This document shows positions 8,844 to 19,150 of a stretch of 64,000 nt of DNA, one piece after another. Location: the NCBI RefSeq assembly GCF_900450705.1, contig NZ_UGHK01000002.1, positions 1,054,001 to 1,118,000 on the forward strand, read 5' to 3'. Under the pieces are notes generated by a model. The model worked only from the letters and a program-made list of their open reading frames with translations, was not told the DNA's origin and searched no databases. Within the stretch, counting starts at the first letter, position 1. The number at the start of each line of letters is the position of its first letter. The position numbers were made by a program, and so were the translations under genes. The stretch is from Avibacterium paragallinarum (lineage in GTDB: Bacteria; Pseudomonadota; Gammaproteobacteria; Enterobacterales; Pasteurellaceae).

Positions 8844-10022
8844 TCAATTAATTTTTATGGGAAATTTATAATAGTAAATGATCGAAATCATCAATCGTAC
8901 TAAACTTGCTCCAATTAACGCATAAGCGACCCCATATAATCCTTTATTTTGAAAAGCGAAAAATAGCCCAACTAACACAAGAATAGAAATAATTTGACGA
9001 GTAAACAACAATACTTGTTTACCTAATATCAGCATATTTTGCGATAATAGCCAAGAAAGTCCCGCAAGTAATGAATTAATAATAAACCACAATAATATCG
9101 GAGCAACGCCAATATAGGCATTACCAAAAAATAAATGAATAACAGGTTCAGCCAAAAACGGGACAATTATTACCGCACTTATTCCCATTAACAGAATAAT
9201 GCCTAATACGGCACGAATGCGATTTAGCCCGTTGAGCAATCCCGAATAATAATAATCTGCGAGCATATTAATAATCCGTGTAAGCAAGGCATCGAAAGCG
9301 ATACATACGGTATATAAACCTAGCGTATAATTTCCCATTAAAGAAACTATTAAGAAACGATCTAAATTAACCGTTGTTGCACCGAAAGTTTGCAATAAAT
9401 TTTGTTTTAAGCAATTTTTAAGAAAATAACGCGGTTGAATTGGGGTTATTTCTGCTTTATTTGTAAATTGACTTTCTATTTTTTTAATAACATACAATGC
9501 AAATCCAGCTTGGATTGTAGTTAAAAGCGTTAAAAGCTGAACCACTTTTTCTAAATGTTGCTCGCCAAAAAGAAAATAATAGCCGCCATATATTCCTACA
9601 GCTAAAATAGGTTGCTGTAAGGAAAGTAAACGATAAAAAGATAAATTCGCATCAATTTTACTTTTTTCCAATGTAATGGTAAAAAGTGCGGTTAAAATAA
9701 CATTTAAAATAAATAAATAGCTGAATGAAGTAATATTAAAAAAATAAAGTGCAAGGCTGGAAATGAAAATAGCCAACAATAAAAACGTTGAAAAATAATA
9801 ACGCCAGTGAAGATATTGTTGCTGCCTCATACAAAGTGCCAGAGAAAACCCCACGCCACCAGTGGCGATAGTTACCACATAGGTAACCGAAGTGATGAAA
9901 AGTTGTAATGCCCCGCGTTCTTCCACCGCAAGCAATCGAGCAAGCAAAAAGGAGCTAACCATTGTTAGCCCCGTTGTTAAAAAGGTGGTGATCAGCACTT
10001 TGGCAAAGGATTTATTTTTCAT
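8844..10022 (-). CDS. Wzx-like polysaccharide flippase
   Basis: 392 residues from the ATG at 10022; an in-frame TTG at 10040 would add six residues. About twelve membrane spans, with the MOP/MATE-superfamily start ([20 protein letters not shown]) and a polar loop near 185-195. It should move undecaprenyl-linked oligosaccharide across the inner membrane for the neighbouring polymerase. It overlaps the upstream pyruvyl-transferase-like gene by 11 bases. Confidence 0.82.
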   Translation of the reverse strand: MKNKSFAKVLITTFLTTGLTMVSSFLLARLLAVEERGALQLFITSVTYVVTIATGGVGFSLALCMRQQQYLHWRYYFSTFLLLAIFISSLALYFFNITSFSYLFILNVILTALFTITLEKSKIDANLSFYRLLSLQQPILAVGIYGGYYFLFGEQHLEKVVQLLTLLTTIQAGFALYVIKKIESQFTNKAEITPIQPRYFLKNCLKQNLLQTFGATTVNLDRFLIVSLMGNYTLGLYTVCIAFDALLTRIINMLADYYYSGLLNGLNRIRAVLGIILLMGISAVIIVPFLAEPVIHLFFGNAYIGVAPILLWFIINSLLAGLSWLLSQNMLILGKQVLLFTRQIISILVLVGLFFAFQNKGLYGVAYALIGASLVRLMISIIYYYKFPIKIN

Positions 10023-10989
10023 AAACTTTCGAAAAATCAATATTTTGCGTCCATTGACGGTAATAGCCTAAATTTTTTCCGTAAGCGTTATCGCAAACTT
10101 CATTAGGAATTTCCAATAAACAAGAAAAAATATGCCCGTGTAGGCGGCTGGTTACAACTAAATCATATTGCTGAAATATGTCTTTACAGCGTTTAATTAC
10201 TGCCAAACTATGGCGATACCACAAATCATTCACGCAATTTTTTAACCAAGCTTGATGAAATTTATTCGCTACTTTGGCTAAACCACTACAAATACGTCCG
10301 TAACATTTATCTTGCGTGGTAAGAATATCTTTCCAATCTTTTACAATGGCATTTTCTGGCAAAGTTGATTGAATTTCTTTTTCTAAATGACTTGACTCAA
10401 TGTCTTTGCGTAAAAAATATAAGGTTTTTCCGACCGCACTTTTCGCTCGCGTTGTTTTGTTCAATAATGCCGAATCATAAAGCTGATGTGCCATATCTGG
10501 CGATAAAAAAACCTTATCCGAAAATTGATCTTTCATTAATTGATAAGTCGCTTGATCGCGTACAAATAAATAACAATCTTGGTGTGCAGAAAAAATCGCT
10601 GCCGCTCTTTCTTTAGCTTGAAGATTAGAAAAATAGGCAGTCTGTGGCATAACGATAATTCGATTATTTGGAAACGCCTTGAGCAAGGTTTCACGCATTC
10701 CTTGAAGGAGCGGATAAAGATCACCAAAATTCCCGCCGCCGTGGCATAGCAATGTGGTATTTGGCTTCACATATTTTTTGATTTCTTCAAGATCAAAACT
10801 TTGCAAACAACGTCTTAGGCGAATATTAATTTGATAATCCTGAAAAAAGGCTTCTGTTCCCGCGTAAATTAATAAATCCCCAACATTTAAATGCAATGGA
10901 TAATCAAAATACAGCACATCATTTTTATCCACAATCACATCAAGGATTTGTTTTAATTCTTGCTTCAAAGAAACTAAAATATTATTCAT
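10012..10989 (-). CDS. Polysaccharide pyruvyl transferase family protein
   Basis: 325 residues from the ATG at 10989; another ATG at 11016 is possible and neither has a strong ribosome site. The family pattern is seen: NVGDLLIYAGTEAFF near 40, LLCHGGGNFGDLYP near 90, and the C-terminal VVTSRLHGHIFSCLLEIP. Such enzymes move a pyruvyl ketal from phosphoenolpyruvate onto a sugar, although many members have unproven activity. It is first in the six-gene polysaccharide operon; the promoter should lie in 10990-11130, shared with the divergent ElyC-like gene. Confidence 0.82.
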   Translation of the reverse strand: MNNILVSLKQELKQILDVIVDKNDVLYFDYPLHLNVGDLLIYAGTEAFFQDYQINIRLRRCLQSFDLEEIKKYVKPNTTLLCHGGGNFGDLYPLLQGMRETLLKAFPNNRIIVMPQTAYFSNLQAKERAAAIFSAHQDCYLFVRDQATYQLMKDQFSDKVFLSPDMAHQLYDSALLNKTTRAKSAVGKTLYFLRKDIESSHLEKEIQSTLPENAIVKDWKDILTTQDKCYGRICSGLAKVANKFHQAWLKNCVNDLWYRHSLAVIKRCKDIFQQYDLVVTSRLHGHIFSCLLEIPNEVCDNAYGKNLGYYRQWTQNIDFSKVYEK

Positions 10990-11130
10990 TATTAAACCAT
11001 TTTTTGGCGACAACATTTAAAGCGGCTATTGTAAAACAGAATACAAGCAGATCCAAAGAGATTGCTCATCTTTACAAAAGATTACAAGCCTTTTATGCTA
11101 TGCAACAAATTTTCCCACGAAAAATGAACA

Positions 11131-11877
11131 ATGTATTTACTCACCAAACTCATTACTGCCATTATTCTTCCGCCATTTAATGTGTTGATTTTATGGCTGC
11201 TTTCTTGCATCTTGGCAAAAAAACATTGCAAAAAATTAAGCCTTGCGTGCTGTGTTTTCGGCATTGCGATTTTGTATATTTCCAGTATTCCTTATACCGC
11301 ACAAAAACTTCAAGACAGCCTTGTGCAAACACCACCGCTAAGCCTGAGCCAGTATAAAACAGCACAAGCCATCGTAGTATTGGGTGGAGGCTTGCGGGAT
11401 AGCAATGAATTATTTGGTTCACTCGCCGTGCCTGCCATCGCACTGGAACGGTTGCGTTACGCCGCTTATTTACACCAACAAACCCAACTGCCGATTTTGC
11501 TCACGGGAGCAAGCCCGAACGGCAATTCTGAAGCCCAAATAATGGCAAACGAATTGCAACAATTTTTCCATACTCCAACCCAATGGCTAGAAGAAAAAGC
11601 CCAAACTACCATTCAAAATGCACAATTCACAAAACAGCTATTGGATAAAGAAAATATTCATCGCATTATTTTGGTAACAAACCAATGGCATATGCAACGA
11701 GCAAAATTATTGTTTGAGAAACAAGGATTTATAGTTCTTCCAGCTAGTATAGGGAATGGAAAAACACCTGAAAGCTACTCTGTAACACTGATGCATTTCA
11801 TTCCACAAGCCAGTGCTATGGCAGCGAATGCACAAGCATTAAAAGAATGGATAGGTTATTGGAAAGAAAAAATATAA
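11131..11877 (+). CDS. ElyC/YdcF-family (DUF218) envelope protein
   Basis: 248 residues. Two membrane helices lie in the first 65 residues. A DUF218 domain follows, with the family signature AIVVLGGGLRDS, the segment ILLTGASPNGNSEAQIMANEL and LVTNQWHMQRAKLLFEKQG. In E. coli ElyC, with the same layout, affects lipid-carrier use in peptidoglycan and enterobacterial antigen synthesis. Its place beside the polysaccharide operon fits an envelope role. SanA/YdcF-type paralogues are the alternative. Confidence 0.75.
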   Translation: MYLLTKLITAIILPPFNVLILWLLSCILAKKHCKKLSLACCVFGIAILYISSIPYTAQKLQDSLVQTPPLSLSQYKTAQAIVVLGGGLRDSNELFGSLAVPAIALERLRYAAYLHQQTQLPILLTGASPNGNSEAQIMANELQQFFHTPTQWLEEKAQTTIQNAQFTKQLLDKENIHRIILVTNQWHMQRAKLLFEKQGFIVLPASIGNGKTPESYSVTLMHFIPQASAMAANAQALKEWIGYWKEKI

Positions 11878-11968
11878 ACGATTTATCTATCCAATAAACC
11901 TACAAGTATAGAAATTCCTCTTAGTGAACCAAGGATCGTATTTTTTCAATAATACATCCCTAAAAAAT

Positions 11969-11996
11969 ATGAGACTAACTAAATAGCTAGTCTCAT
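11969..11996. terminator. Bidirectional terminator between the ElyC-like gene and fabB
   Basis: A 12-bp stem with one mismatch (ATGAGACTAACT / AGCTAGTCTCAT) and a 4-base loop. A-rich DNA lies on its left and T-rich DNA on its right, so it can stop both convergent genes. Confidence 0.75.
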
Positions 11997-12049
11997 ACAA
12001 TTTTTGATATTAATACATTTATTTCCTAACAACCTCTTAAGTTACTAAA

Positions 12050-13270
12050 TTACGCTTTATAACGTTTGAATACTAAAGTTGCATTCGTACCACCAAAACC
12101 AAAGCTGTTTGACATTACTGTATTCAAGCCCGCATTTTCTTTAGTTTCTGTAACGATGTTCATTCCTTCCGCTTGTGGATCTAGGGTTTCGATATTAATA
12201 CTTGGGGCGATGAAATCGTTGTCTAACATTAATAAGGTGTAAATGGCTTCGTGTGCGCCTGCCGCACCTAGTGAATGCCCTGTCATTGATTTGGTTGAGG
12301 AAATCGCAGGTTTTGCTTCACCGAAAACATTTTTAATTGCCCCTAATTCTTTCACATCACCTACTGGGGTTGAAGTGCCGTGTACGTTAATGTAATCGAT
12401 CGGGCTGTCCACTGTCGCCATTGCTTGTTTCATACAACGCTCTGCCCCTTCACCGCTTGGTGCAACCATATCATAGCCGTCCGAAGTTGCACCATAGCCC
12501 ACGATCTCGGCATAGATTTTGGCACCGCGTGCAAGTGCGTGTTCTAATTCTTCTACCACAACCACCGCACCGCCGCCTGCAATCACGAAACCATCACGGT
12601 TGGCATCATAAGCACGAGAGGCTTTTTCTGGCGTATCGTTATATTTAGTGGAAACTGCTCCCATTGCATCAAATTCTGTCGCACATTCCCAAGACAACTC
12701 TTCCGCACCACCTGCGAATACAATATCTTGTTTACCAAGTTGAATTAATTCTAACGCGTTACCAATACAATGTGCAGATGTCGCACAAGCAGAGCTGATA
12801 CTATAATTCACACCACGAATTTTATAAGGCGTTGCTAAACAAGCTGATACACTTGATGCCATTGTTTTGGTTACAGCATAAGGTCCTATTGCTTTCACGC
12901 CACGAGGCCCACGCACTGCATCACAAGCGATAAGCTGATTATGAGCTGATCCTGTTCCCGCACCAATCACCAAACCTGTGCGGTCGTTAGAAACCTGCTC
13001 TTCTGTTAAACCTGAATCCTCAATGGCTTCTTTCATTGAAAGATAGGCATAAGCGGCGGCATCGCCCATAAAACGATAAATTTTACGATCAATCAATTCC
13101 GCTGGTTTTAATTTAATAGTTCCAGCAATGTGGCTACGCATTCCAATTTCTACAAACTCAGGCACTAATTCAATACCCGATTTGCCCGCTTTTAGCGAAG
13201 CCAATACTTCTTCTTTATTGTTACCAATGCTGGAAATAATACCAACGCCCGTAATCACCGCTCTTCTCAT
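12050..13270 (-). CDS. fabB: 3-oxoacyl-ACP synthase I (FabB)
   Basis: 406 residues from [10 protein letters not shown]. The start is fixed by AAGGAAG 7 bases upstream; a longer open frame to 13552 is not translated in my view because it overlaps mnmC. The condensing-enzyme triad is visible: Cys in [14 protein letters not shown], His in [10 protein letters not shown] and His in [12 protein letters not shown]. FabB elongates acyl-ACP and is needed for unsaturated fatty acids. It is divergent from mnmC. Confidence 0.97.
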   Translation of the reverse strand: MRRAVITGVGIISSIGNNKEEVLASLKAGKSGIELVPEFVEIGMRSHIAGTIKLKPAELIDRKIYRFMGDAAAYAYLSMKEAIEDSGLTEEQVSNDRTGLVIGAGTGSAHNQLIACDAVRGPRGVKAIGPYAVTKTMASSVSACLATPYKIRGVNYSISSACATSAHCIGNALELIQLGKQDIVFAGGAEELSWECATEFDAMGAVSTKYNDTPEKASRAYDANRDGFVIAGGGAVVVVEELEHALARGAKIYAEIVGYGATSDGYDMVAPSGEGAERCMKQAMATVDSPIDYINVHGTSTPVGDVKELGAIKNVFGEAKPAISSTKSMTGHSLGAAGAHEAIYTLLMLDNDFIAPSINIETLDPQAEGMNIVTETKENAGLNTVMSNSFGFGGTNATLVFKRYKA

Positions 13271-13423
13271 AGATGCTTCCTTTTGAATTGAAAGAGTAAA
13301 AACAAAATTGGTCGCTAACTTACTACGAAATGAAAATATTGCAAGCATTTCTTTGAAGGTTCGACCAATCACAAAATTTTGGTTATTATAGCAAAATCTG
13401 CAAAGGCAACAAAGAATTAAGCA

Positions 13424-15460
13424 ATGATCCAAACACTGAATTACGCCGAGATTTCGTTTAATCCCGAAAACACGCCCGTTTCTCATCAATTTGATGATGT
13501 CTATTATTCTAACCAAGATGGACTTGCGGAAAGCCGTTATGTTTTCCAACAAGGCAACCAGTTATGGGTGCGTTGGGAGCAATCCACCGAACGCCATTTT
13601 GTGATTGCTGAAACAGGCTTCGGCACGGGGTTGAATTTCTTGGCAGTTGCCACACTGTTCCGCCAATTTCGCCAAGCCAATCCACACAGCCCGCTGAAAC
13701 GGTTATTTTTTATTTCTTTTGAAAAATATCCGCTCCACCAAACTCAGCTGGCACAAATCCATTTGGCTTATCCTGAATTTGCCGATTTAAGTACGCAACT
13801 TTGTCGCCATTGGCAGCCGATGATCGCAGGTTGTCAGCGTTTTCATTTTGCGGAAATCACACTGGATATTTGGTTTGGCGAGATGGCAGATAATTTGCCT
13901 CAGCTCGGGGATTATATGCAAAATCGCATTGACGCGTGGTTTTTAGACGGCTTTTCACCAAGTAAAAATCCGCAAATGTGGAACGACCAACTCTATCAAG
14001 CAATGTTTGATTACAGCAAACCTAACGGCACATTCGCCACCTTCACCGCGGCAAGTGCGGTGCGAAAAGGGCTAGAAAAGGCGGGCTTTACCGTTTATAA
14101 ACGCAAAGGCTACGGCAAAAAACGGGAATGCTTAGCGGGCTACAAAGAAAAAAATGCCTCAAAAACCGACCGCACTTTTTTCCCTTGGTATCTCCCACAA
14201 CCAGCAGAATTTGCTGAATGCCAAGATGTCGCCATTATCGGCGGCGGGATTGCCTCCGCCTTCACAGCCCTTTCTTTATTAGAGCGAGGGGCTACGATCA
14301 CCCTTTATTGCGAGGACGAGCAAACTGCCCTCAACGCTTCAGGGAATAAGCAAGGGGCGTTTTACCCTCAGTTGAGCGATGACGATGAACGCAACATTCG
14401 CTTTTACATTCACGCGTTTTTATACGGACAACAGCGGTTGCAATGGGCAATTCAGCAAGGTATTGAATTTGAACACGAATTTTGTGGCGTTGCACTTTGT
14501 GCCTATGACGCAAAAAGTGCGGTGAAATTAGCCAAAATTTCTGAGCTAGGCTTACCCACTGCCTTATATCAGCCCCTTTCGCAAGCGGGATTAAGCGAAA
14601 AAGCGGGGCTACCTCTACCTTGCGAGGGCGGATTTATTCCGCAAGGGGCGTGGCTTTCCCCGCGTCAATTCGTGCAAAATTTATTTGCCTATTTGCAACA
14701 GCGAGGGGTAAAAATAAAAACATCGCAAAAAATCACCGCACTTTCTCAAAATGATGAACAACAAGATAACCACTGGCAGCTTACTACTGCCTCAAACGAG
14801 CATTTTTATCATCAGGTGGTGATTATCGCCAATGGGCATCATCTGAAAAATTTTGCACAAACTACCCAGCTCCCCGTTTACCCTGTGCGAGGGCAAGTGA
14901 GCGAAATTCCCACTTCCCCGCATTTAAGCCAACTCAACACCGTGCTTTGCTATGATGGCTATCTCACCCCAGTAGATCAACGCCAAATCAGCCACTGCAT
15001 TGGAGCGAGCCATCTTCGCGATAATCAAGATCGCCACTTCAGCCGGCAGGAACAGCAGGAAAATCAACAGAAGATTCAACGTAATCTTGCTGGGGTGGAT
15101 TGGGTGAATGATGTCGATACCTCAGGCAATCAAGCCCGTGTTGGCGTGCGATGTGCCGTGCGAGATCGTATGCCGTTAATGGGCAATGTGGCAGATTATG
15201 CACAACAAATCGCCAATTACGCCAATCTGTTTAACCTCCGCCGTCGTAAACAAACTATCAAGCCCGCCGCACAACATAAAAACCTTTATCTTCTTGGTGC
15301 ATTAGGTTCAAGAGGGCTAACCTCCGCCCCGTTGCTTGGCGAAGTGTTAGCTTCATTAATTTATGGCGAACCTTTGCCGTTAAGTGAAGATATTTTGCAT
15401 CAGCTCAGCCCAAATCGCAGTTGGATTAGAAAATTGCTGAAAGGCACGCCTGTCGCGTAA
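13424..15460 (+). CDS. mnmC: Bifunctional tRNA 5-methylaminomethyl-2-thiouridine enzyme MnmC
   Basis: 678 residues, the full family length. The N-terminal part (to about 240) is a SAM methyltransferase ([12 protein letters not shown]; the [14 protein letters not shown] active region). The C-terminal part is an FAD oxidoreductase with the dinucleotide site [20 protein letters not shown] and the late [17 protein letters not shown]. It first removes carboxymethyl from cmnm5s2U34 and then methylates nm5s2U34 in tRNA. It ends at a hairpin with a T-run. Confidence 0.96.
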   Translation: MIQTLNYAEISFNPENTPVSHQFDDVYYSNQDGLAESRYVFQQGNQLWVRWEQSTERHFVIAETGFGTGLNFLAVATLFRQFRQANPHSPLKRLFFISFEKYPLHQTQLAQIHLAYPEFADLSTQLCRHWQPMIAGCQRFHFAEITLDIWFGEMADNLPQLGDYMQNRIDAWFLDGFSPSKNPQMWNDQLYQAMFDYSKPNGTFATFTAASAVRKGLEKAGFTVYKRKGYGKKRECLAGYKEKNASKTDRTFFPWYLPQPAEFAECQDVAIIGGGIASAFTALSLLERGATITLYCEDEQTALNASGNKQGAFYPQLSDDDERNIRFYIHAFLYGQQRLQWAIQQGIEFEHEFCGVALCAYDAKSAVKLAKISELGLPTALYQPLSQAGLSEKAGLPLPCEGGFIPQGAWLSPRQFVQNLFAYLQQRGVKIKTSQKITALSQNDEQQDNHWQLTTASNEHFYHQVVIIANGHHLKNFAQTTQLPVYPVRGQVSEIPTSPHLSQLNTVLCYDGYLTPVDQRQISHCIGASHLRDNQDRHFSRQEQQENQQKIQRNLAGVDWVNDVDTSGNQARVGVRCAVRDRMPLMGNVADYAQQIANYANLFNLRRRKQTIKPAAQHKNLYLLGALGSRGLTSAPLLGEVLASLIYGEPLPLSEDILHQLSPNRSWIRKLLKGTPVA

Positions 15461-15470
15461 ACAAATAATA

Positions 15471-15497
15471 AAAAGGCGAACATTAAGTTCACCTTTT
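15471..15497 (+). terminator. Terminator after mnmC, facing metG
   Basis: An 11-bp stem with one mismatch (AAAAGGCGAAC / GTTCACCTTTT) and a 5-base loop, followed by further T residues. A-rich DNA on the left lets it also serve metG on the other strand. Confidence 0.75.
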
Positions 15498-15526
15498 TTC
15501 TATTTTCTATCGCAATTTGAGATTTA

Positions 15527-17578
15527 TTATTTCACACGTGCACCAGCTTTAGCACCAGAATCCACATCAAGCAAGAATAAATCTGCTCCGCCTGTGCCAG
15601 CGGAGAGAATCATTCCTTCAGACATTCCGAATTTCATTTTGCACGGTGCAAGATTGGCGACCATAATCACCATTCGCCCTTCTAGATCTTCTGGTTTGTT
15701 GTAAGCGGCTTTAATTCCTGAGAATACTTGACGCTGTTCCACGCCTAAATCAAGGATAAATTTCAATAATTTATTGCTTTCAGGCACGGCTTCACATTTC
15801 AGCACTTTGGCAACACGCAAGTCTAATTTGGCGAAATCATCAATGGTGATGGTTTCTTCAAAAGGTTCAAAATCTTCCGAATTTTGCACCGCACTTTTCT
15901 CTGTGCTACTTTGCGGATTAAGTTGGGCATTTTCTGCTTTTGATGCTTCGATCATTTGTTCGATTTGTTTCATTTCTAAGCGTGAGAACAAGGCTTTAAA
16001 CGGTGCAATTTTGTGATCAAGCAACGGTGTTGCGAGGCTATCCCAAGTGATTTCAGTCTGTAAGAAGGCTTCAGCACGTTCGGCTAATTGCGGTAGCACA
16101 GGTTTTAAATAGCCCATTAATACACGGAATAGCTCAATACCCATTGAACACACTTGTTGCAATTCTTGCTCACGACCTTCTTCTTTTGCAATCACCCAAG
16201 GGGCTTTTTCGTCAATATATTTATTGGCTTTGTCCGTTAATGCCATAATTTCACGAATGGCTTTGCCGAATTCACGGTTTTCATAATAAGCCGCAATGTG
16301 ATCCGCTTGTGAAGTAAATTCTGCGAATAAAACGGGATCTTGCAAGCTCGCTGCCAATTCGCCATTAAAACGTTTTTGGATAAAGCCCGCATTGCGTGAA
16401 GCCAAATTCACTAATTTATTTACCACATCGGCATTCACACGTTGCACAAAATCCTCTAAGTTGAGATCCAAATCGTCAATACGATTACTCAATTTTGCCG
16501 CATAGTAGTAACGCAAATATTCAGGATCGAGGTGTTTTAAGTAAGTGGCGGCTTGAATAAATGTACCACGAGATTTCGACATTTTCTCGCCATTTACCGT
16601 TACATAACCGTGTACGAAAATATTATCAGGCTTACGCAATTCCGCCCCTTCTAACATCGCTGGCCAGAAAAGGGAGTGGAAATACATAATGTCTTTGCCG
16701 ATAAAATGATACAGCTCAGCTTGGCTGTCTTTATGCCAGAAACTATCAAAATCAATATTGCCTTTACGGTTGCAAAGGTTTTTGAATGAAGCCATATAGC
16801 CAATCGGGGCATCAAGCCAAACATAGAAATATTTGTTTTCTGTATTAGGGATTTTGAAGCCAAAATAAGGGGCATCGCGGGAAATATCCCATTGTTGCAA
16901 GCCCGCTTCAAACCATTCTTGCATTTTATTTGCCACTTCTTGTTGCAATGAACCGGAGCGAATCCACGCTTTCAACATTGCTTCAAAACTTGGTAAGTCA
17001 AAGAAAAAATGCTCACTTTCTTTCAACACAGGCGTTGCACCCGATACCGTAGAACGCGGATCGATTAATTCCGTTGGGCTGTAAGTGGCAGAACAAACTT
17101 CACAGTTATCGCCATATTGATCAGGGGATTTACATTTTGGACAAGTGCCTTTAACGAAGCGATCAGGCAAGAACATTTGCTTTTCAGGATCGAATAATTG
17201 CGAAATAGTACGGCTTTTGATAAAACCATTTTCTTTTAATTTATTGTAAATGCTTTCTGCCAGCTCGCGATTTTCTTCGCTATGGGTTGAATAATAATTA
17301 TCAAAACTAATGTTAAAGCCTTTGAAATCTTCAACGTGTTTTTGTTGCACATCGGCAATTAACTGCTCAGGGGTAATGCCCATTTGATCGGCTTTAAGCA
17401 TAATCGGCGTGCCGTGTGCATCGTCAGCACAAACAAAATAAGTTTCGTTGCCACGCATACGCTGAAAACGCACCCAAATATCGGCTTGAATATGCTCTAA
17501 CATATGCCCCAAATGGATTGGGCCATTGGCATAAGGCAAGGCACAAGTAACTAAAATCTTACGCGGTGAATTTGACAT
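15527..17578 (-). CDS. metG: Methionyl-tRNA synthetase
   Basis: 683 residues. Class I signature HLGHM at about 22 ([13 protein letters not shown]), zinc knuckle [17 protein letters not shown] near 145, the KMSKS loop in [12 protein letters not shown], and a C-terminal EMAP/Trbp111-type tRNA-binding domain (from about 580, [20 protein letters not shown]) that also dimerises the enzyme. This is the long form typical of gamma-proteobacteria. It charges tRNA-Met for initiation and elongation. It is divergent from apbC. Confidence 0.97.
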   Translation of the reverse strand: MSNSPRKILVTCALPYANGPIHLGHMLEHIQADIWVRFQRMRGNETYFVCADDAHGTPIMLKADQMGITPEQLIADVQQKHVEDFKGFNISFDNYYSTHSEENRELAESIYNKLKENGFIKSRTISQLFDPEKQMFLPDRFVKGTCPKCKSPDQYGDNCEVCSATYSPTELIDPRSTVSGATPVLKESEHFFFDLPSFEAMLKAWIRSGSLQQEVANKMQEWFEAGLQQWDISRDAPYFGFKIPNTENKYFYVWLDAPIGYMASFKNLCNRKGNIDFDSFWHKDSQAELYHFIGKDIMYFHSLFWPAMLEGAELRKPDNIFVHGYVTVNGEKMSKSRGTFIQAATYLKHLDPEYLRYYYAAKLSNRIDDLDLNLEDFVQRVNADVVNKLVNLASRNAGFIQKRFNGELAASLQDPVLFAEFTSQADHIAAYYENREFGKAIREIMALTDKANKYIDEKAPWVIAKEEGREQELQQVCSMGIELFRVLMGYLKPVLPQLAERAEAFLQTEITWDSLATPLLDHKIAPFKALFSRLEMKQIEQMIEASKAENAQLNPQSSTEKSAVQNSEDFEPFEETITIDDFAKLDLRVAKVLKCEAVPESNKLLKFILDLGVEQRQVFSGIKAAYNKPEDLEGRMVIMVANLAPCKMKFGMSEGMILSAGTGGADLFLLDVDSGAKAGARVK

Positions 17579-17749
17579 TCTTATTTACCTTTTTCATCAA
17601 AAAATTTTGCCGGATTTTACCTTATTGATGGTATTTTTTCCAGTTCAATACGGTTTATCTCAATTTATACTTAACAGCACCGCTTTGCCGTGTTTAAATA
17701 TACCGACTAATTTACTCAACCATTCTACTCAACGAATTAAGGGGCGATA

Positions 17750-18874
17750 ATGCACATTCATTTTTCAGCGAATTTAAGCGAAGCTCAACAAGCAGACATT
17801 CAACAATTATTTCAACAATTTCAACACGAAACCTTGCAACAAAATCTTCTTTCACTAAATGCGATTAAAAAAGTGGAGCTCGGTGCAGAGATTTTACGCA
17901 TTGAGCTTGTAATGCCCTTTGCGTGGAATACAGGCTTTGAACAGCTAAAAAATACTCTCAGCAAGGAACTGCAAAATATCACTCACGCTAACGAGGTGAA
18001 ATGGGTGCTAAATTACCAAATCGCCACCTTAAAACGTGCGAATAATCACCCTGCTGTCAAAGGCATCAAAAATATTATTGCGGTAAGTTCAGGTAAAGGC
18101 GGTGTTGGGAAATCCACCGTTTCCGTTAATTTAGCCTTAGCCTTACAAGCACAAGGGGCGAAAGTGGGCCTGCTTGATGCGGATATTTATGGGCCGTCCG
18201 TACCGCATATGCTTGGCGTGGCAGATCAACGCCCAACTTCGCCAGACAACAAACATATTAACCCTATTGAAGTGTACGGGCTACGCACCAATTCCATTGG
18301 CTATTTGATGGAACCTGATAACGCCACCATTTGGCGAGGCCCAATGGCGAGCAGTGCGCTAAGCCAGCTTTTACAAGAAACCTTATGGGCGAAAGACGGC
18401 GTGGAGTTGGATTATTTAGTGATCGATATACCCCCAGGAACGGGCGATATTCAGCTTACGCTCTCACAACAAATCCCTGTAACTGGCGCGATTGTGGTGA
18501 CCACACCGCAAGATATTGCGTTAATTGACGCGATTAAAGGCATTTCAATGTTCCAGCGTGTTTCTGTCCCAGTGCTTGGCATTGTGGAAAATATGTCCGT
18601 GCATATTTGTAGCAACTGCGGCCATCACGAACCTATTTTTGGTACAGGCGGGGCAGAAAAAATGGCGGAAAAATATCAAGTAAAAGTGCTTGCACAACAG
18701 CCATTACATATCCGCTTGCGTGAAGATATGGATAACGGCAAACCAACGGTGGTTTCCGCACCAGACAGCGAAATTGCCCAATCTTTCCTACAACTCGCTG
18801 AAAAAGTCGCCAGCGAACTTTATTGGCAGGGGGAGATTATCCCAAGTGAGATTTTGTTTAAAGCCGTGGAATAA
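17750..18874 (+). CDS. apbC: Iron-sulfur cluster carrier ApbC/Mrp
   Basis: 374 residues. An N-terminal MIP18-like part of about 90 residues is followed by a P-loop ATPase with the deviant Walker A GKGGVGKST at 115-123, DADIYGPSVPHMLG, and the cluster-binding CSNCGHH near residue 287. It binds and hands over Fe-S clusters in the cytoplasm. It faces away from metG, an arrangement shared with other gamma-proteobacteria. An uptake core (AAAGTGCGGT) follows the stop. Confidence 0.95.
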   Translation: MHIHFSANLSEAQQADIQQLFQQFQHETLQQNLLSLNAIKKVELGAEILRIELVMPFAWNTGFEQLKNTLSKELQNITHANEVKWVLNYQIATLKRANNHPAVKGIKNIIAVSSGKGGVGKSTVSVNLALALQAQGAKVGLLDADIYGPSVPHMLGVADQRPTSPDNKHINPIEVYGLRTNSIGYLMEPDNATIWRGPMASSALSQLLQETLWAKDGVELDYLVIDIPPGTGDIQLTLSQQIPVTGAIVVTTPQDIALIDAIKGISMFQRVSVPVLGIVENMSVHICSNCGHHEPIFGTGGAEKMAEKYQVKVLAQQPLHIRLREDMDNGKPTVVSAPDSEIAQSFLQLAEKVASELYWQGEIIPSEILFKAVE

Positions 18875-19114
18875 GAAAAATTGTGAAATTAAAAGTGCGG
18901 TACATTCATATTGTGATTTCAAATTTAGCCTAAAAAAGAAGATAACTCGATACAAGTCATATGATTTGTAGTGATGTTATTTTGAAATCTAATAATTAAA
19001 TCGAATTTACCACACTTTTTACCTAGAAATATAAGTTTGATCCTTGTCAATCCAATTTCTTTCATTGAAAGCTTTTTCTTGCTAAAACACTTAGGAATAA
19101 GGATAATACGTAGA

Positions 19115-19133
19115 AATAAGAATAAATTTTATT
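19115..19133. promoter_or_regulatory. Possible Fur box before the iron operon
   Basis: The 19 bases match the consensus GATAATGATAATCATTATC at 12 positions, 18 bases before the FTR1 start. The region is very AT-rich, so chance is a real risk. The function of the operon is the main reason to list it. Confidence 0.3.
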
Positions 19134-19150
19134 TAGATTAGAGAGTCAAT

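Noticed and set aside
13271-13552. Longer N-terminus for FabB
   Set aside because: It overlaps the start of mnmC, lacks family similarity, and the ATG at 13270 has a strong ribosome site and the normal FabB start.
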